Assembly: GCA_023443765.1 (NCBI GenBank)
Contig: JAEZTA010000196.1
Span: 32,346 to 96,345 of the forward strand
DNA: 64,000 nucleotides
Source of the DNA: Bacteroidota bacterium
GTDB taxonomy: Bacteria; Bacteroidota; Bacteroidia; Bacteroidales; Rikenellaceae
Reading direction: 5' to 3'
Within the stretch, counting starts at the first letter, position 1; each line of letters starts with the position of its first letter. Both the position numbers and the translations under genes were made by a program. The notes beneath the pieces are model-generated. The model was not told the origin of the DNA. It searched no databases and worked only from the letters and a program-made list of their open reading frames with translations. Below, piece by piece: positions 38,325 to 47,172 of this stretch.

Positions 38325-39335
38325 ATGAATAAAAGAAAATTAGGACAACTGGAAGTCTCCCCGATCGGAATGGGCTGTATGGGATTCAGTCACGGTTACG
38401 GGCAGGTGCCGCCCGAAGCGTATGCCATAGAAGCCGTCCGCAAGGCGTACGACTACGGCTGTACGCATTTCGATACGGCGGAAGGGTATGGCAAAGAACA
38501 ATTCTACGCCGGTCACAACGAGGAGTTGGTGGGTAAGGCTATCGGGCCGTTCCGCAAGGAGGTGGTACTCGCCACCAAATTTCATATAGGCGAACTCTCA
38601 AAACCGGACGAGACGAATCTCTACCGGGAAATACGCCGGCATCTTGAAGATTCCATGAACCGGCTGCGCACGGATTATATCGACCTGTATTACCTGCATC
38701 GTACCAGTGAGGCAGTCCGGCTTGAGGATGTGGCAACCGTCATGGGACGGCTCGTCCGGGAAGGGCTGATACGCGGTTGGGGACTGTCGCAAGTATCGGC
38801 TGGACAGATACGGACTGCGCATGAGATCACTCCGTTGTCTGCCGTACAGAACATCTATTCGATGGTGGAACGCGATTGCGAAACGGAGATTTTTCCGGTG
38901 TGTCTTGAAAAAGGGATCGGACTCGTACCGTTCTCGCCGATTGCAAGCGGATTCCTTTCGGGCAAGGTAACGGCGCAGGAGCAGTTCGGCTTCGATGACG
39001 TGCGGAAATTCGTCCCTCAGTTATCAAAAGAGAATATCGAGGCCAACCGGCCCATACTCGATCTCGTGCATCGGTTCGCCGTGGAGAAAAATGCCACCAA
39101 CGCCCAGATATCGCTTGCGTGGATGCTCCATAAATATCCCAATGTCGTGCCTATCCCCGGTTCCAAAAACCAGGAAAGGATTCTGGAGAATCTGGGAGCC
39201 TGGAACGTCACGCTTTCCGATGATGAATTCCGGCAGTTGCAATCAGCGTTGGATGAATGCAAGGTGCACGGACATCGTGGGTGCGTGGAAACGGAACAGA
39301 CGAGTTTCGGCAAACATTGGAGTGAAGAAAAATAA
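38325..39335 (+). CDS. Cytosolic aldo/keto reductase
   Basis: NAD(P)H-dependent carbonyl reductase of 336 residues, without a signal peptide, so cytosolic unlike the other two. It starts MNKRKLGQLEVSPIGMGCMG. The catalytic residues are Asp and Tyr in HFDTAEGYGKEQF, Lys in LATKFHIGEL and His in DLYYLHRTSEAV. The cofactor-binding end is PIPGSKNQERILEN. It belongs to the AKR13/YajO-like group by motif. It is coupled to the exported hydrolase gene. Confidence 0.92.
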   Translation: MNKRKLGQLEVSPIGMGCMGFSHGYGQVPPEAYAIEAVRKAYDYGCTHFDTAEGYGKEQFYAGHNEELVGKAIGPFRKEVVLATKFHIGELSKPDETNLYREIRRHLEDSMNRLRTDYIDLYYLHRTSEAVRLEDVATVMGRLVREGLIRGWGLSQVSAGQIRTAHEITPLSAVQNIYSMVERDCETEIFPVCLEKGIGLVPFSPIASGFLSGKVTAQEQFGFDDVRKFVPQLSKENIEANRPILDLVHRFAVEKNATNAQISLAWMLHKYPNVVPIPGSKNQERILENLGAWNVTLSDDEFRQLQSALDECKVHGHRGCVETEQTSFGKHWSEEK

Positions 39336-39338
39336 GAA

Positions 39339-39406
39339 GTGAACTTCCTGACAAAACAGATTGAGCCTCGCAACAAAAACGTTGCGGGGCTTTGCTTTTA
39401 CCTTTG
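39339..39406 (+). promoter_or_regulatory. Tandem boxes and promoter of flavodoxin pair
   Basis: GTGAACTTCCTGACAAAACA (39339) and TTGAGCCTCGCAACAAAAAC (39361) are 22 nt apart. The -7 box TACCTTTG (39399-39406) lies 38 nt after the second. As at 35861, the second box overlaps a hairpin (AGCCTCGCAAC/GTTGCGGGGCT) with a T-rich tail. Confidence 0.7.
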
Positions 39407-39497
39407 CATCAAAGGAATAACTTAAAAATAACAGACATGAAAACTTATTCCTTCTTACGCAGATAAATGAATGTTTAATTATAAAAATAAAAACAAT

Positions 39498-40166
39498 ATG
39501 AAAAAGTACCTGTATTTCTTGTTTGCCGCGTTTGTAGCGGTGGGATTGGGCGCCTGCTCTCCCGATGACAACGAACCGAACGGCCCCGGTTCCGAGACGC
39601 CGGCACCGACCCCTGATCCAAATCCCGAACCGGATCCGGATCCCATTCCTGACCCGACAGCGGGAAAAACGCTCATCGTGTATTACAGTTTTACAAATAA
39701 TGTGCATACCATCGTTAGCGATTTGCAGACGCAGATCGAAGCCGATGTGATTCGGGTAGAACCGGCCGAAACAGGCCTCGACTATGCGGCCGATAACTAC
39801 GCAATAGGACGTGCGTTGATCGATGCGATTCGACTCAATCCGAACGATGCGGCATCTTATCCGGAAATCAAACCTGTAGAGGTGAATATCGCTGATTACG
39901 ACCGGATTATCGTGGGCGTACCCCTATGGCACAACTGCATGGCAGCACCTCTGCAAACATTCCTGTTCCAATTCGGCCCTCAGATGGAAGGCAAGAGTAT
40001 CGGCCTCATCGTATCCAGCTCCAGCAGCGGTATCAGCGGTGTCGAGTCAGATGCTCGACAGCTCATTCCGGGTGGAGACTTCCTCGAACCGAGCTTATGG
40101 ATACGTTCAGGCCAAACGTCCAACTGCCACTCGATGATTGCCGACTGGCTGAGTCAAATCAATTAA
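39498..40166 (+). CDS. Flavodoxin-like lipoprotein
   Basis: Exported flavodoxin-fold lipoprotein. The start at 39498 gives a signal ending in the lipobox VGLGAC, then a Pro-rich linker with repeated PNPEP/DPDP units. The flavodoxin domain starts at KTLIVYYSFTNNVHTIV; the phosphate loop lacks the usual S-x-T-G-N-T glycine, so FMN binding may be weak. VGVPLWHNCMAAPLQTFL follows. It is first in a two-gene unit with a second flavodoxin under the TTGAGCC-type promoter. Confidence 0.82.
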   Translation: MKKYLYFLFAAFVAVGLGACSPDDNEPNGPGSETPAPTPDPNPEPDPDPIPDPTAGKTLIVYYSFTNNVHTIVSDLQTQIEADVIRVEPAETGLDYAADNYAIGRALIDAIRLNPNDAASYPEIKPVEVNIADYDRIIVGVPLWHNCMAAPLQTFLFQFGPQMEGKSIGLIVSSSSSGISGVESDARQLIPGGDFLEPSLWIRSGQTSNCHSMIADWLSQIN

Positions 40167-40178
40167 AAAAGCAAGATT

Positions 40179-41267
40179 ATGAAACGGTTATTTATATCTT
40201 TATTGCTGCTCGTTCCGGTAATGACTTTTGCCGGATGCGGCGATGGAAACGACGGTCCGCAGACCGATATTCCGGAGACGCCCGGCAATCCGGGAAACGA
40301 CGACGATGACGATCCGGGAATGGTTACCCCCGGAAACGGAAAGATTCTGATTGCCTGGTTCAGCCGTTGGGGAAACACGAACTATGCGGCGGATGTAGAT
40401 GCCACGACCGGAGCAAGCATCATCGTCAATAACGTAACTCGCCGCGGTACGACCGAAATGGTCGCCCGCTATATCCAAACAGCTGTGGGCGGAGACCTGC
40501 ATCTGATAGAGACCTCGGAACCCTATCCGACGGAGTTCGACGACGTGCGCGACCAGAACCATGCGGAGCAGGCTGCCGGAACGCTTCCTGCACTGAAAAA
40601 CCGTATTGAGAATATGGACCAGTACGATATTGTCTTCATCGGCTACCCGAACTGGGCGTTGGATGTTCCGCAGGCGATACGTTCGTTCCTGTCCTCTTAC
40701 GACTTCTCCGGCAAAACGGTCGTTCCGTTCTGCACGCATGACGGATACGGAGCCGGCCGCACGTATAATTCCGTCAGGGAGGAAGCCGCAGGTGCAAATG
40801 TGCTGGAAGGCATCGCTATCGAGGCTACAGACGTACCTTCCGCCGAATCGCAGGTACAGGACTGGCTCGGACGAATCGGCATCGAACGGGAAGAGCCGCA
40901 GGGTGCATCGGTTCATATTACTGCCGGAGAGTATACGTTTGCCGGAGAATGGCTCGACACCCCGTTAGCCGGCGAAATTCGGGGTATGTTTCCGCTGACC
41001 GCAACGTTGGGCCGCTACGGAGATCGAGAATATTACGGCGCCATGCCCCAGCGGCCGACTCATACCGAAGAGGGGCAGCTTCGTTTCGAGAACGGCGACA
41101 TCACCTATTGTCCGTCCAATAACACGATCGCCATCTTTTACGCGAAAGCCGACGATCCGGCTATGGGACAACTGACCATGCGGATTATCCCGATAGGAAA
41201 AGTTACTTCGGATTTGGCAGCTTTCGACGAGATGGACAGCCGGCTGGAATTTACGTTTGACAATTAA
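40179..41267 (+). CDS. Flavodoxin / cyclophilin-like fusion lipoprotein
   Basis: Two-domain exported lipoprotein of 362 residues (lipobox TFAGCG). After an acidic linker, a flavodoxin_4 domain runs from ILIAWFSRWGNT to about residue 235, with FIGYPNWALDVPQAIRSFL and KTVVPFCTHDGYGAG. The phosphate loop is split: WGNT is followed about 25 residues later by TRRGTTEMVA. The last 120 residues are a cyclophilin-like domain (TAGEYTFAGEWLDTPLAG, GDITYCPSNNTIAIFYA). The same domain stands alone at 30874-31398, linking the two operons. Confidence 0.83.
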   Translation: MKRLFISLLLLVPVMTFAGCGDGNDGPQTDIPETPGNPGNDDDDDPGMVTPGNGKILIAWFSRWGNTNYAADVDATTGASIIVNNVTRRGTTEMVARYIQTAVGGDLHLIETSEPYPTEFDDVRDQNHAEQAAGTLPALKNRIENMDQYDIVFIGYPNWALDVPQAIRSFLSSYDFSGKTVVPFCTHDGYGAGRTYNSVREEAAGANVLEGIAIEATDVPSAESQVQDWLGRIGIEREEPQGASVHITAGEYTFAGEWLDTPLAGEIRGMFPLTATLGRYGDREYYGAMPQRPTHTEEGQLRFENGDITYCPSNNTIAIFYAKADDPAMGQLTMRIIPIGKVTSDLAAFDEMDSRLEFTFDN

Positions 41268-41397
41268 AAAATAACAGATTATAATGATACCACTTTTATG
41301 GCGGTATCGGTATGCAGCACGACTTAATAAGCACCATCTTATTGGGAACAGACCGGGCGGGTATAACAAAACGGAATCTTCCCGATTTTCAAACAAA

Positions 41398-42342
41398 TTA
41401 CTTTGAAGATTCTTTCGGTTGCTGTTTAGTACTCATCTCAGTTCTGCTTTTACTGATGGTGACCAGATATACGCCGCCGAAGATCAATGCGATTGCGAGT
41501 CCTTTCGTGTAGTTGAACGAATCCATGCCCAGATACACCGACACGACGCAGGCCACCAAAGGCTGAATATAATTATACATTCCGGCAACCGTAGGCCGCA
41601 GGCGTTTCTGCCCGACCACGATCAGCATATAACTGATGAACGTGGCGCATACAACGATGAAGCATATCGCCCCGATGGCTTGCAGGTTCAGGCCGCTCCA
41701 GTCCGTTGACATCAGATCGTCGTAGGAAAACGGCAGGATACAGATGAGGGCATAGGTGAACATCCATTTCATGATGGTTATGAGGGAATACCGGGTTACG
41801 AAGTTCTTGAACAGCACGATATAGAGCGCATAGCTCAATTGGGCCGACAATACCAGCAGGTCGCCCCAGACATTGCCATTCCCGCCGATTGTATCCGCCG
41901 ATCCCTGATTACTGCCTAGAATCAGCAGCAAGGCACCGGTAGCTCCGAAGGCGATGCCGGCCACTTTTTTGCCGGTAACAGGCTCTTTCAGGAAAAACGC
42001 GGCAAGGATCATCGCCCATAAAGGCATGCTCGTCGTTATGATGGATGCGTCGCCCGGGGAGGTCAGTCCCACACCGAAGATGAAACATCCCTGATTGAAG
42101 ACGATAGCCAGCAACGAGGCACCGAAAAGTTTAACCATATCACATGGAGCAACCCGTTCGGGGCTTCGAAAAAAGGACAGAACCCAAAATAAAATCATGG
42201 CTCCGAATACTCGCATATCCGTCAGCACAAGCGGCGTTACGATACCTCCTGCCATAACGATCTTTGCGACGGGAGACATGAGTCCCCACGAAGCGTTGGC
42301 CAGGAACATGGAAGCATGTCCGGCGAAAGCGGACTTATTCAT
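41398..42342 (-). CDS. EamA/DMT-family permease
   Basis: Ten-helix inner-membrane exporter of 314 residues with two EamA units: SMFLANASWGLMSPVAKIVMAG in the first and GNVWGDLLVLSAQLSYALYIVLF in the second. It is divergent from the AraC gene at 42425; TACTTTTG boxes on both strands (42360-42367 minus and 42392-42399 plus) form the shared promoter region. The AraC protein is the likely regulator. Substrate unknown. Confidence 0.88.
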   Translation of the reverse strand: MNKSAFAGHASMFLANASWGLMSPVAKIVMAGGIVTPLVLTDMRVFGAMILFWVLSFFRSPERVAPCDMVKLFGASLLAIVFNQGCFIFGVGLTSPGDASIITTSMPLWAMILAAFFLKEPVTGKKVAGIAFGATGALLLILGSNQGSADTIGGNGNVWGDLLVLSAQLSYALYIVLFKNFVTRYSLITIMKWMFTYALICILPFSYDDLMSTDWSGLNLQAIGAICFIVVCATFISYMLIVVGQKRLRPTVAGMYNYIQPLVACVVSVYLGMDSFNYTKGLAIALIFGGVYLVTISKSRTEMSTKQQPKESSK

Positions 42343-42359
42343 AGTCGATTATTTTGCCG

Positions 42360-42399
42360 CAAAAGTAGTGTACGGCAAACGGATATTATTGTACTTTTG
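42360..42399. promoter_or_regulatory. Divergent promoters, EamA permease and AraC gene
   Basis: TACTTTTG is present on the minus strand at 42367-42360 and on the plus strand at 42392-42399, both fitting TAnnTTTG. Together they form a GCAAAAGTA/TACTTTTGC inverted pair. Confidence 0.6.
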
Positions 42400-42424
42400 C
42401 ATGAATTAATTGCAGTATCGTAAT

Positions 42425-43279
42425 ATGTGGAAAGAAAATCTGTATCAACCGGTAGAGGTTCTGACCCGCCGGCGCACGAAGTTTCCCGTGGATGAGCACC
42501 AGCACTCGTTTTTCGAAATGGTTTATGTGCGATCCGGCAGCGGTTCTTTTTACATGAAAGAGGATGAATGTAAAGCACAACAGACACATTATAAATCCGG
42601 TGCGTTGTTTCTGATACCACCCGATACGGTTCATCGCTTTACGGTCGATTCGCCGTGCGAATATGTCTTTATCCGTTTTACAGAGCATTATGCGGCGGAT
42701 TACCTCGGCAGACAGATCGAACAAGCATTTTATGCCTCTCTCCGGCAATGTGCGATTACGCTCGACAAACAAGATATGGCGACGGTCCGCTCGATGTTCG
42801 GACACATCGAGCGGGAGAAATCCCATACGAGAAGATATTCGAATTTTCTATTACAGCAATGGCTTAACAGCATTCTGGTGATTGTCGCCGCCCGCCTCAT
42901 GCAGGAAACTTCTGCAGGGTATCTCCCGACCGAGACTGGAGCGGACAAAGCGATGTACCTGTTACAATATATTCAGCAGCATATCCATCAGCCCGAACTC
43001 CTCAAAACGAAGGCGATCTGCAAGACATTCAATATGGCTTCAACGTATGTCGGTCAATATTTCAAACGCCATTTTCAGGAGGATCTGCAACATTACATCA
43101 TCAGGAACCGGCTCAAAACGGTCGAAAATATGCTGACGAATACCACGATGAGCGTCAAAGAGATAGCTGCCTGCATGGGATACACGGATTCCTGCTATCT
43201 TGTCCGAACATTCCGTTCCTACCACAAGATGTCGCCTCTGGAATTTCGAAAACTGCGACTACGACAGAATTTAGCTTAA
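42425..43279 (+). CDS. AraC-family regulator
   Basis: Regulator of about 284 residues with an N-terminal cupin (EHQHSFFEMVYVRSGSGSFYM, PPDTVHRFTVDSPCEYVFIRF) and a C-terminal AraC domain (KAICKTFNMASTYVGQYFKRHF, VKEIAACMGYTDSCYLVRTFRS). The start at 42425 was chosen because the transcript likely begins near 42406; a TTG five codons earlier would leave almost no leader. It probably controls the divergent EamA gene. It is the last intact gene before the degenerate right end of the island. Confidence 0.88.
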   Translation: MWKENLYQPVEVLTRRRTKFPVDEHQHSFFEMVYVRSGSGSFYMKEDECKAQQTHYKSGALFLIPPDTVHRFTVDSPCEYVFIRFTEHYAADYLGRQIEQAFYASLRQCAITLDKQDMATVRSMFGHIEREKSHTRRYSNFLLQQWLNSILVIVAARLMQETSAGYLPTETGADKAMYLLQYIQQHIHQPELLKTKAICKTFNMASTYVGQYFKRHFQEDLQHYIIRNRLKTVENMLTNTTMSVKEIAACMGYTDSCYLVRTFRSYHKMSPLEFRKLRLRQNLA

Positions 43280-43371
43280 GCGGCATTATATTTTATACGG
43301 TGGAATTTTTCTCAGCCGGCTCGTTAACGATACTTAATTTCGCTGCTGCTTTTTGTGCCGCTGCTCGATGG

Positions 43372-43695
43372 CTACTGTTTTTCGCAGGCATCCGTATTGG
43401 CTAAATCCAATACCGTATACACGATAGCTGAAATGGAATTGATGACATACTCCTGCTGTCGGAACTCTCCATACGACGCGCATTTGTAATTGCGCAGGCA
43501 TGAGCACACCACGGACGAGCCTTGCTGCTTGACGTTCCCTTCGGGATAGTTTACCTTGTGGATGCCCAGTCAATCTGCTTGTTCCTGACCCTTGATACTC
43601 GGATACAAATTGTATTTCTGCACCAGATCCCACAATCCGGATATGAACCAGTTGTAGCCATACGGATTCTTGATTTTACAGCCGTTCCCATCCAT
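43372..43695 (-). pseudogene. Unidentified gene remnant with an internal stop
   Basis: On the minus strand a single frame reads MDGNGCKIKNPYGYNWFISG and on to GQEQAD, then meets TGA at 43570-43572. It continues sensibly to KVNYPEGNVKQQGSSVVCS and ends LANTDACEKQ before TAG. The residue mix is protein-like on both sides of the stop. I do not recognise the family. It could be the end of a larger mobile-element gene, since stops lie just upstream too. Confidence 0.4.
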
Positions 43696-44475
43696 TCATC
43701 AGAATATAAGATGGAGGAGTTCCTTATACAATGAAAATATCTCACTTTCACCAAAGGGATATGTATGTAATTGCGTATACATTCAAGAAGTAATCGTAAT
43801 CCTTTCACGAAAGAAAAAGAGTAAGGTAGAGAATCCCGTAAAATACGAATTATACATCGGCCTTCCGGAGCGTGATACGTTTCTGTCCCGAAATGGGCCG
43901 GAAGCGTGACCGAGCTTCCAGCATACGCCCGTCAAAAAACGGGCGTATGAAAAGTCAAATCTTGATCTTAATTAGTTCCATTCTTTACTTAGCTCACGAC
44001 TTCGGAGTAAAGAGCCGTCCGAGCCTTCGGCGAGAAGTTTCGGGACGCCCGAATTATTCCGGGCGTCCCGAAACACAACTTGCCGTTACTTTGTTGTAAC
44101 GAGAATGAAGTTCGCTTGAACATGGATTTACCCGGAGGTGAAGGGGAAATTCAGGGGATTTCCCCGAAAGCGGACCGAAGGAGCCTGAAGAATCCGGCTC
44201 CCTGCGGAAATGCGCCCTGCAGGACGCTTTCACGACTTATGCAAGGAGCGTCCGGAAGCGACTTTCGGAAAGAATGTCTCCTGTACCGGTGTTAAACATC
44301 TCGGAGGACACGGCAAAACTAGGGACAAAATACGATTTGTCAACAGGGTCTGATGGTGACAAAAGCAGACAAATAGTGATAAATATCTTCGGACAGAAGG
44401 GTTCGACAGCCTGAAAGCAGGGAATACGGCTTATTTTACCGCTGCAATGCCCTAAGACCCTATTGTTGCAGGCAT
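43696..44475. other. Gene-free, hairpin-rich island end
   Basis: No credible gene. It has two perfect hairpins: CATACGCCCGT/ACGGGCGTATG (43922-43949) and a 15-bp stem starting GTTTCGGGACGCCCG (44037-44074). A lone GGTA-N7-CCGTAA match lies at 43825-43841, but no -7 box sits 48 nt after it. The look is of decayed mobile-element sequence. Confidence 0.5.
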
Positions 44476-44646
44476 GGATGCAATGCAATGACATAATGCA
44501 GGACACAATGCAGCAATGCATCATCCGACATATTGCATTATTGCAGGATAGGTGGTATTGCAAGAGTGCAATGTAAGCGACAAGGATGCAGTACAATGAC
44601 ATAATACAGGACACAATGCAGCAATGCATCATCCGACATATTGCAT
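44476..44646. repeat. 63-bp direct repeat, two copies, 108-bp period
   Basis: Copies at 44476-44538 and 44584-44646 both start GGATGCA and end ATATTGCAT. They differ at three positions by my reading. The whole stretch is dense in TGCAAT/ATTGCA. The second copy abuts the point where integrase similarity ends. Confidence 0.85.
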
Positions 44647-44999
44647 GGATGGAACTCCGCAAGGTATTCATCGAAGGTCTGCAACAGCAGCCGACAATCA
44701 TCTCCCATACCCAGGAAAGCATTGCGAACCTTTTCGGCCGTGACATACGAATCCCGGTCACAAAGACGCTGGTATTGTTTGCCTATATTAGTCTTGATAT
44801 TCTCCAGCTGCCGGGCTTCGAGACTCTTGCCCGAGGCCTTGTTAGCTTTAGTATCCCAGAGGGAGATAGGTACAGAGAGTTTGCAGCTGAACTGCGACAT
44901 CGTGCCATTGATCGTAATACGGCCCATGACGGGAACCTGACCCGATTTCTCGGACTGCCTTTTCACATAGAAAAGGACTTTGAAAGTGCTGCGTTTCAT
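44538..44999 (-). pseudogene. Tyrosine integrase, truncated after arm-binding and part of core domain
   Basis: The first 116 residues match Bacteroidetes phage-type integrases: MKRSTFKVLFYVKRQSEK, PVMGRITINGTMSQFSCKLS, LWDTKANKASGKS and TFDEYLAEF. A full protein has about 400 residues with the R-H-R-Y catalytic set in the C-terminal half. Here the sequence breaks into the 63-bp repeat right after AEF, and the remaining codons are repeat-derived. It lies 260 nt inside the right end of the island and reads inward. It is surely inactive alone. Confidence 0.85.
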
Positions 45000-45110
45000 A
45001 ATAACTTGAACTTGTTGGATGGGTTAAACGTAAAGTCAAGTTATTTGTTGCGAGGAAAATCAGCGCAAGATATTGAAAACAAGCACCTTAATACAAAATA
45101 AAGCATTTCA

Positions 45111-45153
45111 GGCAGGTAACGGATAAGTAACTCAACTCACCGTTAAACCTGCC
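45111..45153. repeat. Imperfect inverted repeat near island right end
   Basis: GGCAGGTAACGG pairs with CCGTTAAACCTGCC around a 17-nt loop, followed by a T-rich stretch. It may be a terminator or an integrase arm site; GGTAACGG also occurs at 16704. Confidence 0.45.
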
Positions 45154-45261
45154 CGATTTTGCTTTTCTGCGTTCCGGAACCTATGAAAGCAGACACATTA
45201 AGTAGCTGTAAACAAAATATTTACACTGTTCTGCATGCTATTGCTCCTACAAAAGCCCCTC

Positions 45262-45285
45262 CCCACAGAGAGTGATGGCTTTTTT
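45262..45285 (+). other. attR: right half of split terminator with core repeat
   Basis: CCCACAGAGAG (45262-45272) repeats the left core. GTGATGGCTTTTTT (45272-45285) is the missing arm of the stem whose left arm is at 16606-16619. An AAAAGCC at 45251-45257 partly restores a weaker stem for the minus-strand gene. Confidence 0.85.
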
Positions 45286-45288
45286 GGG

Positions 45289-45504
45289 TTATTCGCCCGG
45301 CTTGTGCCGGTAGCCTTCCTCGTCGTAGACGGGGCGGTCGTCCATGACGATCTCGCCGATCCCATCCGGAATCCGATCGTCGACCGGAATTTCGGTATCC
45401 ACCAGGTCGTCGTCGACCAGGGTTTCGTCGCGTTCGTCGCCGGCATAACCGTTGTTTTCGGTGGAAAGGACCGTACGGTCGTTCCGGATTTCCAGTTTTC
45501 CCAT
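45289..45504 (-). CDS. Small acidic protein of unknown function
   Basis: A 71-residue, very acidic, hydrophilic protein (MGKLEIRNDRTVLSTENNG, then many Asp/Glu-rich turns such as DETLVDDDLVDTEIPVDD). I do not recognise the family. Support for it as a gene is its clean frame, the ribosome-site-like GAAAG before ATG, and the terminator half at its 3' end, which in the unsplit chromosome would have served both this gene and the DUF362 operon. It shows no signal peptide. Confidence 0.55.
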   Translation of the reverse strand: MGKLEIRNDRTVLSTENNGYAGDERDETLVDDDLVDTEIPVDDRIPDGIGEIVMDDRPVYDEEGYRHKPGE

Positions 45505-45669
45505 GTCTTTCAGTTTTTAATCGTTTCCCAATGTGCGGCAACAACGATACCACATTTATACGGCGACTGTGCCCGCAACACGGAATGTCCCGGTATTACA
45601 ATGCCCGATACGCACCCCGCATACCCAATTCAACGGACCGGGCACGCGGAAAAATACCTAAAACAGGCG

Positions 45670-45701
45670 ATTGCCGCTGTTGGCTGTGCAGTCTAATTTT
45701 G
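45670..45701 (+). promoter_or_regulatory. Porin-imelysin operon promoter
   Basis: ATTG (45670-45673), a 20-nt spacer and TAATTTTG (45694-45701) fit the Bacteroidetes consensus. Confidence 0.65.
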
Positions 45702-45725
45702 CACCGCAAACCAAACAGAAAGTCT

Positions 45726-47153
45726 ATGCAATCGAAAATTCTACTTTTCCTGCTCCTCGCAGCGTTCCCTTTTGCGCTCCGGGCACAGCAGTCCCAACCG
45801 GAGGTTTCCGAGGAGGTGAAAGCGCAGCTCAAGGCCGAAATCATGGCCGAGTTGAAAGCCGAACTCCAGTCGGAAGTAAAAACCGAAGTGAAGAAAGAGA
45901 GCCAGAAGCCGTCGCGGCTGACCGTCGGCGGATACGGCGAAGCCGTCATGACGCGCAACTTTTACAGCGACAATTACCTGCGCTACCTCTATCCCTGGAA
46001 ATACAAAGACGATAAAAGCCACGGACGCTTCGACCTGCCCCACGTGGTGATCTGGCTCGGCTACGACTTCGGCCGCGGCTGGTCGATGGGAACCGAGATC
46101 GAATTCGAGCACGGCGGCACGGAGAGCGCCATCGAAACCGAGTTCGAGGAGGGCGGTGAATACGAATCGGAAGTCGAACGCGGCGGCGAAGTGGCCCTCG
46201 AACAGTTCTGGATTCAGAAGAGTTTCAGCGAGGCTGTCAACCTGCGCATGGGACACATCATCGTTCCCATAGGCGGCACGAACCAACACCACATGCCGAC
46301 GGAGTTCTTCGGCGTATACCGTCCGGCGGGCGAGAACGCCATCATGCCCTGCACGTGGCACGAAACGGGTATCAGCCTCTGGGGACGCGTGGGTAACTGG
46401 CGTTACGAAGCGATGTTCCTGCCGGGACTCGACTCCGACCGCTTCGGCGACGATACGTGGGTCAGCGGCGGCGCCGGAAGCCCCTACGAATTCAAGATTG
46501 CAAATGCCTATGCCGGGGCTTTCCGCGTGGACAACTACTCGGTTCCGGGGCTGCGCCTCAGCCTGAGCGGATATGCCGGCAACAGTTTCAGCAACACGCT
46601 GAGCGCCAACCGCAACAGCTCCACGACCTACAAAAACGTAAAGGGTACGGTATTGATCGGGGCGTTCGATTTCCACTACGACGCACACAACTGGGTCGTA
46701 CGCGGAAACTTCGACTACGGGCACCTGACCAATTCGGACAAGATCAGCGCATTCAACCGCGGCCTGCCCAACGCATCGCCGTCGCCCAAGCAATATGTGG
46801 GTTCCGACGCCATTGCAACGGGTGCGGAAGCCGGGTACGACCTCTTCTCGCAGATTAGCTGCCTCAAAAAGAAAAACCAGCGCCTCTATGTTTTCGGACG
46901 TTACGAGTATTACGATTCGATGTACAAGACGGCCAAATCGGTGCTGAAGCAGAACTGGTGCGGCCGCCAACGGATCGCGGCAGGTATCAACTACCATCCG
47001 ATCAAAAACATCGTCATCAAGGCCGAGTACTCCATCGGACTGCTCAGCACCTACGAGTACGAAACGACCGGAGGCGAGATACAGAAAGGCAACTTCAACA
47101 ACGAACCCGCCTTCTCGATCGGCATCGCTTATTCGGGCCTTTTCAAACGTTAA
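45726..47153 (+). CDS. Outer-membrane porin
   Basis: Barrel-forming porin of about 475 residues, OprP-like by overall look. The start at 45726 gives a signal peptide (MQSKILLFLLLAAFPFALRAQ); upstream in-frame codons precede the promoter. Next comes a short coiled coil with Glu/Leu/Lys repeats (KAQLKAEIMAELKAELQ), then strand-rich sequence with SRLTVGGYGEAVMTRNFY and a C-terminal FSIGIAYSGLFKR. A pore for phosphate or metal ions is possible. It heads an operon with imelysin and a dihaem cytochrome gene, 19 nt apart from the former. Confidence 0.8.
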   Translation: MQSKILLFLLLAAFPFALRAQQSQPEVSEEVKAQLKAEIMAELKAELQSEVKTEVKKESQKPSRLTVGGYGEAVMTRNFYSDNYLRYLYPWKYKDDKSHGRFDLPHVVIWLGYDFGRGWSMGTEIEFEHGGTESAIETEFEEGGEYESEVERGGEVALEQFWIQKSFSEAVNLRMGHIIVPIGGTNQHHMPTEFFGVYRPAGENAIMPCTWHETGISLWGRVGNWRYEAMFLPGLDSDRFGDDTWVSGGAGSPYEFKIANAYAGAFRVDNYSVPGLRLSLSGYAGNSFSNTLSANRNSSTTYKNVKGTVLIGAFDFHYDAHNWVVRGNFDYGHLTNSDKISAFNRGLPNASPSPKQYVGSDAIATGAEAGYDLFSQISCLKKKNQRLYVFGRYEYYDSMYKTAKSVLKQNWCGRQRIAAGINYHPIKNIVIKAEYSIGLLSTYEYETTGGEIQKGNFNNEPAFSIGIAYSGLFKR

Positions 47154-47172
47154 TTCCTAAATACAAGTCAAT

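Noticed and set aside
44476..44646. CRISPR array
   Set aside because: Only two long direct repeats of 63 bp with a 45-bp gap, TGCAAT-rich, with no cas genes in the window.
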